A stretch of 64,000 nt of DNA, from positions 558,001-622,000 of the forward strand of contig NZ_CP020083.1 of assembly GCF_003431825.1 (NCBI RefSeq). Direction: 5' to 3'. Both the position numbers and the translations under genes were made by a program. The notes under the pieces were generated by a model. The model ran no database searches. It saw only the letters and a program-made list of their open reading frames with translations, and was not told the DNA's origin. Shown here one piece after another: positions 55,055-64,000 of this stretch. How positions within the stretch are numbered: the stretch's first letter is position 1; each line of letters begins with the position of its first letter. The DNA is from Blastomonas fulva (GTDB taxonomy: Bacteria > Pseudomonadota > Alphaproteobacteria > Sphingomonadales > Sphingomonadaceae).

Positions 55055-55206
55055 CGTCGGGTTCTCCTGTAACGCAGTCCATCAAGAAGATAGGCCGGGC
55101 GATCGATCTGACAACCAAGGATCCGCCGAAACAGCTGCGGGCCGACGGGTGGGCCCGCTCATCCGCGCCGCTGGTCTTTTCGGCAACGGCAATGTCGCGC
55201 GCGGAT

Positions 55207-56163
55207 CTACCCGGTCAGCCGTGGCGTCCTGGGGCTGCGCGCGCGCATCGCGATGACCAGGCCGATCATGCCCAGCACCGCGCCGCCAGCGGCCAGCGCG
55301 CTCCAGACATAGCCTTCAAACAGGGTGGAGAGGATCATCGCCACCACCGGGACGAGCACGCTGCTATACGCAGCGCGGGCCGGGCCGATGTCGCGGATCA
55401 GCGCGAAATACATCGGGAAGGTCACCACCGAGCCCAGCAGCCCCAGATAGACGATCCCGCCCAGATACGCAGTGCGGGTCTCGATCACAGGCGGGCCGTA
55501 CAGCGCCCAGCCCAGCACCGCATTGCCCAGCGCGCCCCAGAGCATCGCCCAGGCGAGCAGCGAGAGGATCGGCATGCGCCGCACCCGCTCGGCCGATTGC
55601 ATGACATTGGCGATCGAGGCCGACAGGATCGCGCACAGCGCCAGGCCCAGCCCCTTCATGACATCGCCAAGGTCCGCGGGCATCGCGCGATATTCCTGCA
55701 CGAACAGCAGCGCGATCCCCGCCAGCGCCACCCCGGTGCCGAGCACGAATCCGCCCGCGATCCGCTGCCCCAGGAACACCCGCGACAAAATCGCGTTGGG
55801 CACCATCAGCATCGCAAACAGCACCGCGAGCAGCCCTGAGGTGATATACATTTCCGACCGGTAGACGAAGTTGAAATTGGCCGAGAACTGGAACAGCCCC
55901 AGCGCGAGCGCGATCAGCTGCCCCTGCCGGTCGAGCTTGAGCGGCGCGCCGCGCCACCAGGCGAGCGCGAACATGCCGATCGCCGCCACCCCGAAGCGGT
56001 AGCTGACCGACCAGGTCGGCGGAACGCTGGAAATCTGGTCCTTGATCACCAGCCAGGTCGATCCCCAGATCAGCGACACCAGCAGGAACGGCACCAGCAC
56101 CCTCGCCGACAGCATCGAGGGTTCTTCGCGTATCTCGGGCGCGGCGGCGGCAGGGCTCGCCAT
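55207..56163 (-). CDS. EamA/DMT-family transporter
   Basis: 318 aa from ATG 56163, which overlaps the stop of the aldolase gene (TAATG). About ten membrane helices in two EamA repeats: the first begins LLVSLIWGSTWLVIKDQ, and the second ends GAVLGMIGLVIAMRAR. Such permeases export amino acids or metabolites. Coupling to the threonine-aldolase-like gene suggests export of a related amino acid; this is inferred. Confidence 0.88.
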   Translation of the reverse strand: MASPAAAAPEIREEPSMLSARVLVPFLLVSLIWGSTWLVIKDQISSVPPTWSVSYRFGVAAIGMFALAWWRGAPLKLDRQGQLIALALGLFQFSANFNFVYRSEMYITSGLLAVLFAMLMVPNAILSRVFLGQRIAGGFVLGTGVALAGIALLFVQEYRAMPADLGDVMKGLGLALCAILSASIANVMQSAERVRRMPILSLLAWAMLWGALGNAVLGWALYGPPVIETRTAYLGGIVYLGLLGSVVTFPMYFALIRDIGPARAAYSSVLVPVVAMILSTLFEGYVWSALAAGGAVLGMIGLVIAMRARSPRTPRLTG

Positions 56164-57179
56164 TACAGGGCAGCGATGGCGGCGGCGAGCGGCGCGACGG
56201 TAGCGGCGTCCTGATCCCAGGCGGTGACGAAGCGGGCCTCGCCGCCCTCCTCGGTCATCTCGCCCCAATCGTAGAATTCAAACCCCTGCGTGCGCAGCGA
56301 CGCGGCCTCGCCAGCGGTGAGCCGGACGAACACCTCGTTGGCCTCGACGGGATAGAGCAGCCGGTCGCCGGCGGCCTGAGCGATCGCCTGCGCGCCGGCA
56401 TTGGCGGCAGCCGCGTTGGCGAGCCACAGATCGTCCTCGAGCATCGCCAGCAACTGCGCGGCGAGGAACCGCCCCTTGGACTGCAACTGCCCTGCGCGCT
56501 TGCGCAAATAAGGCAGCTCGCGCGCCAGTGTCGGCTCGAACACGATGATCGCTTCGGCGTTCATGCCGCCGTTCTTGACGCAGCCGAAGCTCAGCATGTC
56601 GACGCCTGCGCGCCAGGTGATGTCCGCAGGGTGCGCGCCGGTGCTGGCCACCGCATTGGCAAAACGCGCGCCGTCCATGTGCAGCTTGAGGCCCTTGGCC
56701 TTGCACAGATCGCCGATCGCGGAGACCTGCTTGGGCGTGTAGACGAGGCCATATTCGCTGGCGTTGGTGATCGAGACGCAGGCGGGCTGGACCTGATGGA
56801 CGTCGTCGCGGATGTTGCCCAGCACCCGCGCAATGTCGTCGGGCGCGAGCTTCGCTCCCTCGCCATCGGCCAGAATCAGCTTGGCACCGTGCATGAAGAA
56901 GCCGGGCGCGCCGCATTCGTCCTGCTCGATATGCGCCATCTTGTGGCAGATCACGCCCTTGTGCGGCGGGCACAGCGCCGACAGCGCGAGTGCGTTGGCC
57001 GCGGTGCCGGTGGCAACCCAGAGCGCGCGCACGCGGGTGCCGAAGACCTGGCTGAACCGGTCGTCGAGCGCCTGGCTGAGCGCGTCGCCATCATAAGGCG
57101 AATCGAGCTGGTTGGCAGCGATGATCGCGTCCATCACCTGCGGGTGGACCGCAGCGGCATTGTCGGAAAAGAATTTCAT
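56163..57179 (-). CDS. ltaE: low-specificity L-threonine aldolase family (beta-eliminating lyase)
   Basis: 338 aa from ATG 57179. PLP Lys is Lys202 in SFGCVKNGGMNAEA and the ring-stacking Asp is Asp169 in LHMDGARF. The SDNAA start and GTAANALAL block fit the family. It cleaves threonine or allo-threonine to glycine and acetaldehyde; some relatives act on other beta-hydroxy amino acids, so specificity is not certain. Operon with the EamA transporter downstream. Confidence 0.85.
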   Translation of the reverse strand: MKFFSDNAAAVHPQVMDAIIAANQLDSPYDGDALSQALDDRFSQVFGTRVRALWVATGTAANALALSALCPPHKGVICHKMAHIEQDECGAPGFFMHGAKLILADGEGAKLAPDDIARVLGNIRDDVHQVQPACVSITNASEYGLVYTPKQVSAIGDLCKAKGLKLHMDGARFANAVASTGAHPADITWRAGVDMLSFGCVKNGGMNAEAIIVFEPTLARELPYLRKRAGQLQSKGRFLAAQLLAMLEDDLWLANAAAANAGAQAIAQAAGDRLLYPVEANEVFVRLTAGEAASLRTQGFEFYDWGEMTEEGGEARFVTAWDQDAATVAPLAAAIAAL

Positions 57180-57226
57180 GGCTCGCTCTGGTAATGGTCC
57201 GCAGGCCAAGGTCAAGCCGCCGGTCC

Positions 57227-58981
57227 CTAAAACTCAAGGTTCCAGGCGAGCGCAAAGGACAGGCCATCGTCCTGGATGTCGCGGCTGCCGGTGACCGGCG
57301 CATCGATCAGTGCATGGCCATAGATTACGCGCGCGGTCAGCGACGGCGCCGGGGTCCAGGCGATCGCGGCGCCGATGCTGGCGAGCTCGCGCGGAACCGG
57401 CTGGAATGCGGCATCGGCGTTGCGCGCCAGCGCGCCATCGGCAAAGATCGAGGGCGTGAAGCTGCCCCAGCGCAGCCCCAGCGGACCCCTCGCGCCCGAG
57501 CCCAGCATCAGTGGCCTCGCCAGCTCCACCGATCCGGTTAACCCCCGGTCGGCGAGCAGCAGGCTCTCGCGATAACCGCGCACGCTCTGGCTGCCGCCAG
57601 CGACGAAGCGCTCGCCGGCATAGAGCGCACCTTCGCCATATTGCCCGGCGAGCCGCGCACGCAGCTCGAACCCGCTGCGGCCCAGACGGCGGGCGTGGCT
57701 GATCTGGCCCGACCAGCTGCGAAACCTTGGCGATGGAGCAACGATGCCGACGACGTCCGATCGGCTGCCCTCGATCCCCCGGGTGAAGCGGGCCTGCGCG
57801 ATCCACACGGTGCCCGAGCTGCGCCGGGTCCATTCCGCGCCCAGCCGCAGCGCGGTGTATTCCGCAAGACCGCGCACCGATCCGGGGCTGAACGAAAAGG
57901 GCTGGCCAAGCAGGAAGGTGCGGGTCTCGCGGTGGATCAGCCCTGCGCGCAGCACCAGCGACTGCGCGCTGGTTTCCGCGCCGCCATCGATCGAGGCGGG
58001 CGACAGCGGACGCTGCCACACGGTGAGCCCGAAGCCGCCTTCGACGAACCAGTCGCGCGCGCGGATGTTGAGGTTGCGAAGCGGTGCATCGACCACCGCG
58101 GCGCGGTTGTACCCGCCGCGCACGTCGAGCGTGAGCGCGGGGTGGACGAACGGTGCGGAATAGTCCGCCAGCACATCGGGGAGTCCGGCGGTGAGCCCGG
58201 CATCGAACGCGATCCGGTCGCCGGGCATCAGCGCGTTGCGTACCGCCAGCCCGGTGCCGAAGCGCAGACCCCCCACCGCGGGCGAGCGGCTGTTGGCGAT
58301 GCTCGCCTGCACCGCAAAGCGCGGGGCGGGATCGACCAGCAGCGCCAATCGCGCCTCGCCGGGCCGGGTGCCGGGCTGCAGATCGGCCTTCACCGTCGCG
58401 ATCGCATCATCGGCGGCGAGCGTGCGGAAATCGCGCTCGATGGCGAGGCCATTGAGCGGCCAGACGCGCGCCGAGGGCATCCGCGCCAGCACATAGCGCG
58501 CGCTCAGTCCGCGCCGGTGTCCGTCCTGCCACTCCACGGCCACGCCCGCCTCACCCAACCGCCCCGCCACCAGCCGCAGCACCAGCGGCGATGCACCGGT
58601 CGGATCGGTCGCAGGGTCGATCAGCACGCCCGAATTGACAAAACCGTTGCGGACATAGGCCAGGCTGATCTGCTGGACGGCGGCGGCAATGCGGTCGAGC
58701 GGCACCGGGGTTTGGATCAGCCCGTTGGCGATTACCTGCTCGCGCACCCACTGCCCGTCGAGCCGGTCGCCCTTGCGATAGCGGACCTGAAAGCCGCCAA
58801 AGTCGAGCCCATCGCTGTCCGTGGTCGCAATGGCGATGGCGCCAGGCTCGGCATGCACCTCGACCGCGCAGAAGGTTACGATCCCCGCATCGGCGGCCGA
58901 TGCTGCCGCTGCGGGATCGCACGGCGGTGCGACAGGCTGCGCGGCCTGCAGCGCGAGCGCCAGCGCGAGGGTCAACGGCAT
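57227..58981 (-). CDS. TpsB outer-membrane transporter (ShlB/FhaC/HecB family)
   Basis: 584 aa from ATG 58981; the stop of the tpsA gene (58972) lies inside its first codons. Signal peptide MPLTLALALALQAAQPV. POTRA-like region (residues ~50-200) ends before a 16-strand barrel. The hallmark VRGY is in GSQSVRGYRES. It would translocate the adjacent TpsA-type protein across the outer membrane. Last gene of the three-gene operon. Confidence 0.9.
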   Translation of the reverse strand: MPLTLALALALQAAQPVAPPCDPAAAASAADAGIVTFCAVEVHAEPGAIAIATTDSDGLDFGGFQVRYRKGDRLDGQWVREQVIANGLIQTPVPLDRIAAAVQQISLAYVRNGFVNSGVLIDPATDPTGASPLVLRLVAGRLGEAGVAVEWQDGHRRGLSARYVLARMPSARVWPLNGLAIERDFRTLAADDAIATVKADLQPGTRPGEARLALLVDPAPRFAVQASIANSRSPAVGGLRFGTGLAVRNALMPGDRIAFDAGLTAGLPDVLADYSAPFVHPALTLDVRGGYNRAAVVDAPLRNLNIRARDWFVEGGFGLTVWQRPLSPASIDGGAETSAQSLVLRAGLIHRETRTFLLGQPFSFSPGSVRGLAEYTALRLGAEWTRRSSGTVWIAQARFTRGIEGSRSDVVGIVAPSPRFRSWSGQISHARRLGRSGFELRARLAGQYGEGALYAGERFVAGGSQSVRGYRESLLLADRGLTGSVELARPLMLGSGARGPLGLRWGSFTPSIFADGALARNADAAFQPVPRELASIGAAIAWTPAPSLTARVIYGHALIDAPVTGSRDIQDDGLSFALAWNLEF

Positions 58982-61725
58982 CCTCCGTCGGCGGCAGGCT
59001 GGGCACCCTCCAGCGCCAGCGGGCCGACGGCATCGATCGCAAGGCGGCTGACCGATCCGCTGCTGCGCGCCGCGCGACACTGGCCCGCAAGCACGCCCGC
59101 CGCATCGCCGAAGCTGATGTCCGGCGTGTCGATACCGCTGCTGACGTTGCCGACCTGGCTGTCGACCACCAGATCGCCATCGACCAGCAACAGATTGCTG
59201 TTGTCTGCCGATCGGATGAAGAAATCGGTGGCGAGCTGGACGTTCGCGCCGCGCTGCTGCCCCAAAGCCTCGATCCGCCCGCCATCCGCGATCAGCGCAT
59301 AGGGGCGGCTGATCGTGATCTGCCCGCCGGTGCCGGGGCCCGACGACGTCGCGATTCCCGCCGGGGTCGCCCCGCCCGCGAGCCGCAGGATGCCGGTGTC
59401 GGGAAGCTGCAGGTCGATCCGCCCCGCCGCGCCAGCCAGCGAGCTGGTGGTGATCAGCCCGCCCGGCCCCAGAGTGATACGCGGCGCGGAAACCATGATG
59501 TTGCCCGCTGCGCCGCTGCCGGCTGCGCTGTTGGTGCTCGCCACCCGGCTGCCCATACCTGTGATGGTGATACTGTCTTCCGCCACCAGCGCGACGCCGC
59601 CGGCGGTGGTGGCATTGGCCGATCCAGTGGTGACCTCCGCCCCGTCGGCCAGCGCGATCTGCCGCGCGATGAGCACCACGGTGCCCGCCTGGCCGGGCGC
59701 AAGGCCGCCCGCATCCGAGCTGATCCGGCTCCCGGCGCCGAGCAGGATGCGATCGGCGGCCACCGTGACGGCTCCCGCATCGCCAAAGCCCTGGGTCGCG
59801 GTGGAGATGGTGCCTCCCGCCATGGTAAACGTGTCGGCGACGGCGAGCGTGATCGTCCCCGCCCTGCCCGGACCCGGCACGATCCTCAGCACCGGATCGA
59901 GGTCGGGATCGGCCTCGAATTCCTCGCGCGATGGCGGAACCTGCAGCACCTGGGCCGAAGAGGTGATCTCCGCCTCGCCCGACATCGATATCCTGCCAGC
60001 CGTGATGGCGATGTCTCCGGCATTGCCCAGGCTCGCGCTGGAGGTCGTGATTGTGCTGCGACCGATCATCTCGAGGGAGTCCGTCACGATCGATATGCGG
60101 CCCGCAGAGCCGGTATAGTCGCTCAGCCGGGTGAATTCCTGCGCGCGCGGCAACTCGGTCTGTGAGGAGATCGATGGCCCCCCCATGTCGTCGACCATCC
60201 GGATCGCCCCGGCGCGGATGGTGATCGAACCGGCATCCCCCAGCCCCTGGCTGACCGATTGGATGCCGCCGAAACCGGTTAACTCGAGCAGGCCGCGTAC
60301 CGTGATGTCGATCGATCCGGCGGCGGTGGAGCTGGCGGTGCCGGTGGAAACCAGCCCCAGACCGATCGCCATGCTGTCGGCGCGGATGGTGATGCTGCCC
60401 GGCCCCGATGCGGTGCTCGACTGGCTCTGCGCGAGGATCAACCCTGTGCTGTCGATCTCGATCCGGCCGGCGTCTATCACGATGTTCCCCGTCGTGCCGG
60501 TGGGCATGGTGTCGCCGGTCGCCTGGAACAGCGTGGTCGACAGCAGGCCGATTTCGGTGATCTTCAGCAGCCGCGACCGGACCACGATATCCCCCACCGA
60601 CTGGCCGGGTGCGGACAGGCCGGTCGCGGTGACGCTGCCGCCATCGATATGCACCACATCGCCGTCGAGCAGGATTGTGCCCCCGCCGCCTGCCAACATC
60701 GATTCGGTTCGGATCGCGCCTTGGCGGCGCACGATCAGATCGCTGGCGCGAACCCGGATGTCGCCGCCGCGTTCGGCCAGCCCCGCCACGCCGCTAACGC
60801 GAAGTTCACCGCTGACAAGATCAACTAGGTCGGCGCGCACGTCGATCGCGGGCCGTCCGCTGGCGCTGGTGATCACGCCGATCTCGCTGAACGTGTCGAG
60901 CCGCAGGCTGCCCGCGGCCAGCGCGACATGGCCGCCGGTGTCGATGAAGATGCTGCTGTCGTCGAGATCGATGCGTCCGCCGCGCAGGCCCTGGTCGGGC
61001 GCTACGGATATCCCGACATTGCCCCGCCCCTGCCCCACCGCGCGCAGCGCCAGCGTGCTAGCGGCAAGGCTTGCGCTGGCAAATGTGATGTCGCTGGCGC
61101 TCAGCGTCAGGCGGCTTGCCGCCACCCCCCGCGCCAGCCCGTCGCCCAGTTCGCCGGTGGCCAGGAAAGCGATCGGCTGGTTGTTTCCGCCCAGAAAACC
61201 GAAGCGCGCAGGGTCTGCCATGCTGAAGGTCGAGCCCGATGCGGTGCCTGATACCAGCACGGTACCGTCTGCAAAACCGAGCTGGTGCGCGGTCGAAAAA
61301 TGCGCGGTGCCGCCGACATCGACGAACGCGCCATCGCCGAAGACGATGCCCGCCGGGTTGATGAAGTAAAAGTCCGCCCCCGGCATCGCGCTCGCGTCGA
61401 TAGTCCCCGCGATGAAGGAGCGCTCGCCGCCGGTGACGCGGTTGATGACATTGCGGATGGTAGCTGAATCGCTCGCGGTCCAGCGCGCGATGTCGCCCGG
61501 GCCAAGGCTGAAGCGCGCAAAGCTGTGGAACAGGTTGTCGCCCGCCCGCACCCCGCCGCCGATGGTCGTGGTCGCCCCGTCGGTGGTGGCGGTCGTGCCG
61601 GTGCTGAGCGAGGGCAGCGTATCGGGGGCGATCGCGGTCTGCGTGGTCAACGCGTCCTGCGCCGCCACGGGCATCGCGCCCGCCGCGAGCGCCAGCGCCG
61701 TACTAGTGATCAGCCAGCGTCTCAT
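58972..61725 (-). CDS. TpsA-type filamentous protein (FhaB N-terminal domain)
   Basis: 917 aa from ATG 61725, signal peptide MRRWLITSTALALAAGAMPVAAQ. The two-partner secretion domain follows, with RFSLGPGDIARW, NRVTGGERSFIAG and NPAGIVFGDGAFVDVGGTAHFSTA (core cited), then beta-helix repeats rich in DIxV/GxGGxI to the C-terminus. There is no clear toxin tail. It overlaps the CHAT gene stop at its start (ATGA) and the tpsB start at its end. It is likely exported by the TpsB protein and exposed on the surface. Confidence 0.9.
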   Translation of the reverse strand: MRRWLITSTALALAAGAMPVAAQDALTTQTAIAPDTLPSLSTGTTATTDGATTTIGGGVRAGDNLFHSFARFSLGPGDIARWTASDSATIRNVINRVTGGERSFIAGTIDASAMPGADFYFINPAGIVFGDGAFVDVGGTAHFSTAHQLGFADGTVLVSGTASGSTFSMADPARFGFLGGNNQPIAFLATGELGDGLARGVAASRLTLSASDITFASASLAASTLALRAVGQGRGNVGISVAPDQGLRGGRIDLDDSSIFIDTGGHVALAAGSLRLDTFSEIGVITSASGRPAIDVRADLVDLVSGELRVSGVAGLAERGGDIRVRASDLIVRRQGAIRTESMLAGGGGTILLDGDVVHIDGGSVTATGLSAPGQSVGDIVVRSRLLKITEIGLLSTTLFQATGDTMPTGTTGNIVIDAGRIEIDSTGLILAQSQSSTASGPGSITIRADSMAIGLGLVSTGTASSTAAGSIDITVRGLLELTGFGGIQSVSQGLGDAGSITIRAGAIRMVDDMGGPSISSQTELPRAQEFTRLSDYTGSAGRISIVTDSLEMIGRSTITTSSASLGNAGDIAITAGRISMSGEAEITSSAQVLQVPPSREEFEADPDLDPVLRIVPGPGRAGTITLAVADTFTMAGGTISTATQGFGDAGAVTVAADRILLGAGSRISSDAGGLAPGQAGTVVLIARQIALADGAEVTTGSANATTAGGVALVAEDSITITGMGSRVASTNSAAGSGAAGNIMVSAPRITLGPGGLITTSSLAGAAGRIDLQLPDTGILRLAGGATPAGIATSSGPGTGGQITISRPYALIADGGRIEALGQQRGANVQLATDFFIRSADNSNLLLVDGDLVVDSQVGNVSSGIDTPDISFGDAAGVLAGQCRAARSSGSVSRLAIDAVGPLALEGAQPAADGGCR

Positions 61726-64000
61726 CGCCAGCTCCCCACCAAAGTGAACGCGCTCCAGATGCCGGGATCGGCCCATTGCCCGTCCAGCCCCCGCGCCAGA
61801 TCGACCTGCGCCATCTGCAGCGCACGGGCGCGGCCGACGCCCGCGCGATAATGCCTGTAGAACGCCTCCATCAGCGCCGCAGTCCCCGCATCATCGACCT
61901 CCCACAGCGATGCCAGCGCGCTCGACGCGCCCGCCTCGACCGCTGCGCCTGCCAGCCCCATCGCCTGGTCGTCATCTCCCACAGCGGTCTCGCATGCGCT
62001 GAGCACCAGCAGCTGCAGCGCTTCGCCGCGCAGCTGGTTGGCGCTCAGCATTGCGCGCAGATCCGGCAGCGTGATCGCTTCGCCATTGGCGACGATGAAC
62101 GAGCGTTCGGTGCGGCCGTTGAACGCGGCATGCGTGGCCAGATGCAGCACGCTCGCTGGACGCCGCGCCAGCGCGCCTGCGAGCGATGCGCGGTTGAAAT
62201 CGGTGAGCAGCACGCCGTCGCTGCCCGCCGCCATCGCCGCCTCCGCCGCGGTGCCCTCCAGCCTGCTGAACCGCCCGACGGCAAGCTCCATCTCCTTTTC
62301 CAGCGAGGCTGCGATGATCGACGGGTCGACATCGCGCCTGCCGGGCGCGGCAAAGCTGAGCGCGGGAACCACGGCAAGCTGCACCCGCTCCATCAGGAAG
62401 GTGCCCTTCGCATCCATCAGCGCGGCAAAGCTGATCTGGCGCAGCGCCCCATCGGGAACGATCACCAGCGTGCCGCCAAGCTGCAACTGGTCTGCGATCG
62501 GCGCGATCAGCGCCGCATAAAGCGCGCGCGATGCCGCCTCCCAGTCGCTGCTCTCGCCGCTCAGCGATGCCGTCATCCGCTGCGCGAGCGCGGTGATCTG
62601 GGCGCGGTTGATGCTGCGATCGGGCGGCATCCGGCGATAGCGGCGCTCGCCCGCCCCCGTGCCCTGACCGCCGGTGGCATAGATAAGCTCGACCCGGTCT
62701 TCGAGCAGCAGCGGATAGAGCAATATCTCGCCCGGCAGCAGATCGGCGGGCGTCACCGGATTGCGCAGCGGCACGCACTCGGCACCCAGGCTGTTCTGCA
62801 GTTCGGCCGAGCGATAGGCCTCTGCGATCCGCTGCGCCTGCCCCAGCGTGTTTGCGTCATCCCCCGCGAATGCGAGCGTGGTGGCGATCGCGCGCTCGAA
62901 CACCGGGCGCACCACCAGATCGAACCGGCTTTCCTCGCTCAAGGGATCGACCGGCATCAGTACGGTGCGCACCCGCTCTAGGGCCCGATACGCGGCGAGC
63001 ACATGCTCGCCTGCGCGTTCGGGCTCGGCATCGGCGAGGGTGAGCCTGTATTGTGGCAGATGCTGGGGCAGCGGCTGCTGGCTTTCGATAAACACCGCCT
63101 TGCGCAACGCCGCCCGCGCTGCCGCACCCTCCCCTTGCGCCAGCGCGATCCGCCCCTGCAGCGCGGCAAGCGCGGCTGCATCACCCGATCCTGTCTGTAC
63201 CAGATAGGCGTATGATTGTACGCCATCACGAACCATATCGGTGTTGCACAGCCCCGCATCGCACGCCAGCATCAGCAGAGAGCGGAGCAGCGCAGCGCGT
63301 TCGGATGTGTCCGCGATACCGGCGGCCGAGCCGAGGCCCGTCGCCAGATGCGCGGCAACATCGGCCTTGCGTGCCTTTTCCAACCGCGCCAGCCGCAGCG
63401 CGGAGAGCGCCGTCAGCCGCGCATCGCCTGCCAGCACGGCGCGGTAGAGCGCACAGGCAAACGCGGCCTCCAGCCTGCGGCCGCCTGCCTCGCCAATTGC
63501 TGCAGGATCACCGCATCCAGCCACGGCCCGTGTCTCGCCCGCGCGCCGGATTGCGCCGCCGCGCTTGCGCACGCCCGGCTGGCTGGGCGGCGCGCCACCG
63601 GCCTGGGCCAGCGCTGCCTCCCACGCGGCGCGCGCGGCGAGCGGAGCGTCGCCGGCCCGGTCCGCCAGCATCAGCGCGGTGCGCAGAAAATCCTGCGCGC
63701 GCGACTGGCTACCCGAGCGCGCGCGGCGCATCGCCTCGCCCGCGACGAGGCAATATTCCGCGATCTGCCGGATGTCGGCAGCCGCCTGCACTGAAGAATC
63801 CGCCGCAGCGGCGAGCAGCAGCGCGAGCGCCGCATCCGCGCCATCCGCGCCGCCGCGCATCAGCGTTCGGGCCCGGTTGGTCTGCTCTGGCAACGCAAGG
63901 GCAGCACCGGCGGCAGGCGCTGCGGCCTCGCACAGCGCGATCACCTGCGGCACGGAGGGCGCAACCTCTCCCACACCGCCCAGCGCAGCCACCATCACCC
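61722..64000 (-). CDS. CHAT-domain protease, N-terminus outside the window
   Basis: At least 759 codons; the frame runs off the right edge, and the first residues visible are not a signal peptide. The N-terminal part is alpha-helical with TPR-like repeats. The C-terminal CHAT (caspase-like) domain has both active residues: His in VLHLATHAAFNGR and Cys in LVLSACETAVGDDDQAMGL, then SSALASLWEVDD. Stop overlaps the tpsA start. Operon context with TpsA/TpsB points to a secreted-protein processing or surface-sensing role, but no substrate is known. Confidence 0.85.
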   Translation of the reverse strand, partial: VMVAALGGVGEVAPSVPQVIALCEAAAPAAGAALALPEQTNRARTLMRGGADGADAALALLLAAAADSSVQAAADIRQIAEYCLVAGEAMRRARSGSQSRAQDFLRTALMLADRAGDAPLAARAAWEAALAQAGGAPPSQPGVRKRGGAIRRAGETRAVAGCGDPAAIGEAGGRRLEAAFACALYRAVLAGDARLTALSALRLARLEKARKADVAAHLATGLGSAAGIADTSERAALLRSLLMLACDAGLCNTDMVRDGVQSYAYLVQTGSGDAAALAALQGRIALAQGEGAAARAALRKAVFIESQQPLPQHLPQYRLTLADAEPERAGEHVLAAYRALERVRTVLMPVDPLSEESRFDLVVRPVFERAIATTLAFAGDDANTLGQAQRIAEAYRSAELQNSLGAECVPLRNPVTPADLLPGEILLYPLLLEDRVELIYATGGQGTGAGERRYRRMPPDRSINRAQITALAQRMTASLSGESSDWEAASRALYAALIAPIADQLQLGGTLVIVPDGALRQISFAALMDAKGTFLMERVQLAVVPALSFAAPGRRDVDPSIIAASLEKEMELAVGRFSRLEGTAAEAAMAAGSDGVLLTDFNRASLAGALARRPASVLHLATHAAFNGRTERSFIVANGEAITLPDLRAMLSANQLRGEALQLLVLSACETAVGDDDQAMGLAGAAVEAGASSALASLWEVDDAGTAALMEAFYRHYRAGVGRARALQMAQVDLARGLDGQWADPGIWSAFTLVGSWR

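Noticed and set aside
1..64000. CRISPR arrays, prophage, insertion sequences or integrons
   Set aside because: No direct-repeat arrays, transposase, integrase or phage structural genes were seen in either strand; all long frames are housekeeping or metabolic genes or their shadows.

Overview
The window looks like chromosomal DNA of an alphaproteobacterium of the order Sphingomonadales (inference). It is GC-rich. Its markers are a UPF0262 protein, an FnrL-type regulator with a ccoNOQP-ccoGHIS operon, the XrtA/PEP-CTERM accessory set PrsK/PrsR/PrsT, a large TonB-dependent receptor beside a catabolic cluster, and short intergenic inverted repeats of the kind common in sphingomonads. No prophage, insertion sequence, CRISPR array or rRNA operon is visible. 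One tRNA gene (Val, CAC) is present.

Layout. 1-8.1 kb: two tandem NTF2-like proteins (the first cut by the window edge), dnaB, a UPF0262 protein, a divergent GH25-like protein, cytidine deaminase, dCTP deaminase, a saccharopine-dehydrogenase-like oxidoreductase, a PPP-type phosphatase and a secreted M28 peptidase. 8.2-21.5 kb: a microaerobic respiration block. An FNR-type regulator with four candidate cluster cysteines is followed by an OmpW-like porin divergent from ccoNOQP-ccoGHIS plus a small secreted Cys-rich protein, a GGDEF/EAL protein and hemN. FNR boxes lie in the ompW/ccoN gap (9738-9751) and before hemN (20126-20139). 21.6-33.5 kb: an isochorismatase-family hydrolase, then a catabolic island. 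One arm is HMG-CoA-lyase-like / hydantoinase A / hydantoinase B / CaiB CoA-transferase. The other arm is an Asp/Glu-racemase-like protein, two NTF2-like proteins and a TonB-dependent receptor. A GntR/FCD regulator lies between the arms, and both arm heads carry the same TTGTATACAA palindrome.

33.6-44.1 kb, all minus strand: DUF423, a cysteine-synthase-like PLP enzyme, M3 oligopeptidase, then prsT, prsR, prsK and the associated sugar transferase. 44.2-50 kb: a small membrane protein, an XRE/ImmA-type regulator of the ScfR/RamB kind, a 390-bp gap with a candidate structured RNA ending in a strong terminator, a Pro/Ala-rich secreted protein, the DUF3501 / Fe-S CCG-domain / rubrerythrin set, and HU. 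50-57.2 kb: a HerA-like ATPase, dihydroorotase, YgfZ, a TetR regulator, tRNA-Val, a zf-TFIIB protein, an EamA transporter and a threonine-aldolase-like enzyme. 57.2-64 kb, minus strand: a compact operon of a CHAT-domain protease (cut by the window edge), a TpsA-type secreted filamentous protein and its TpsB outer-membrane transporter.

The most interesting units are the CHAT-TpsA-TpsB operon, the GntR-controlled catabolic island with a racemase-like protein lacking both family cysteines, the rubrerythrin/CCG/DUF3501 module, and the candidate RNA at about 46.16-46.37 kb. All assignments come from reading motifs and gene order; no database search was run.
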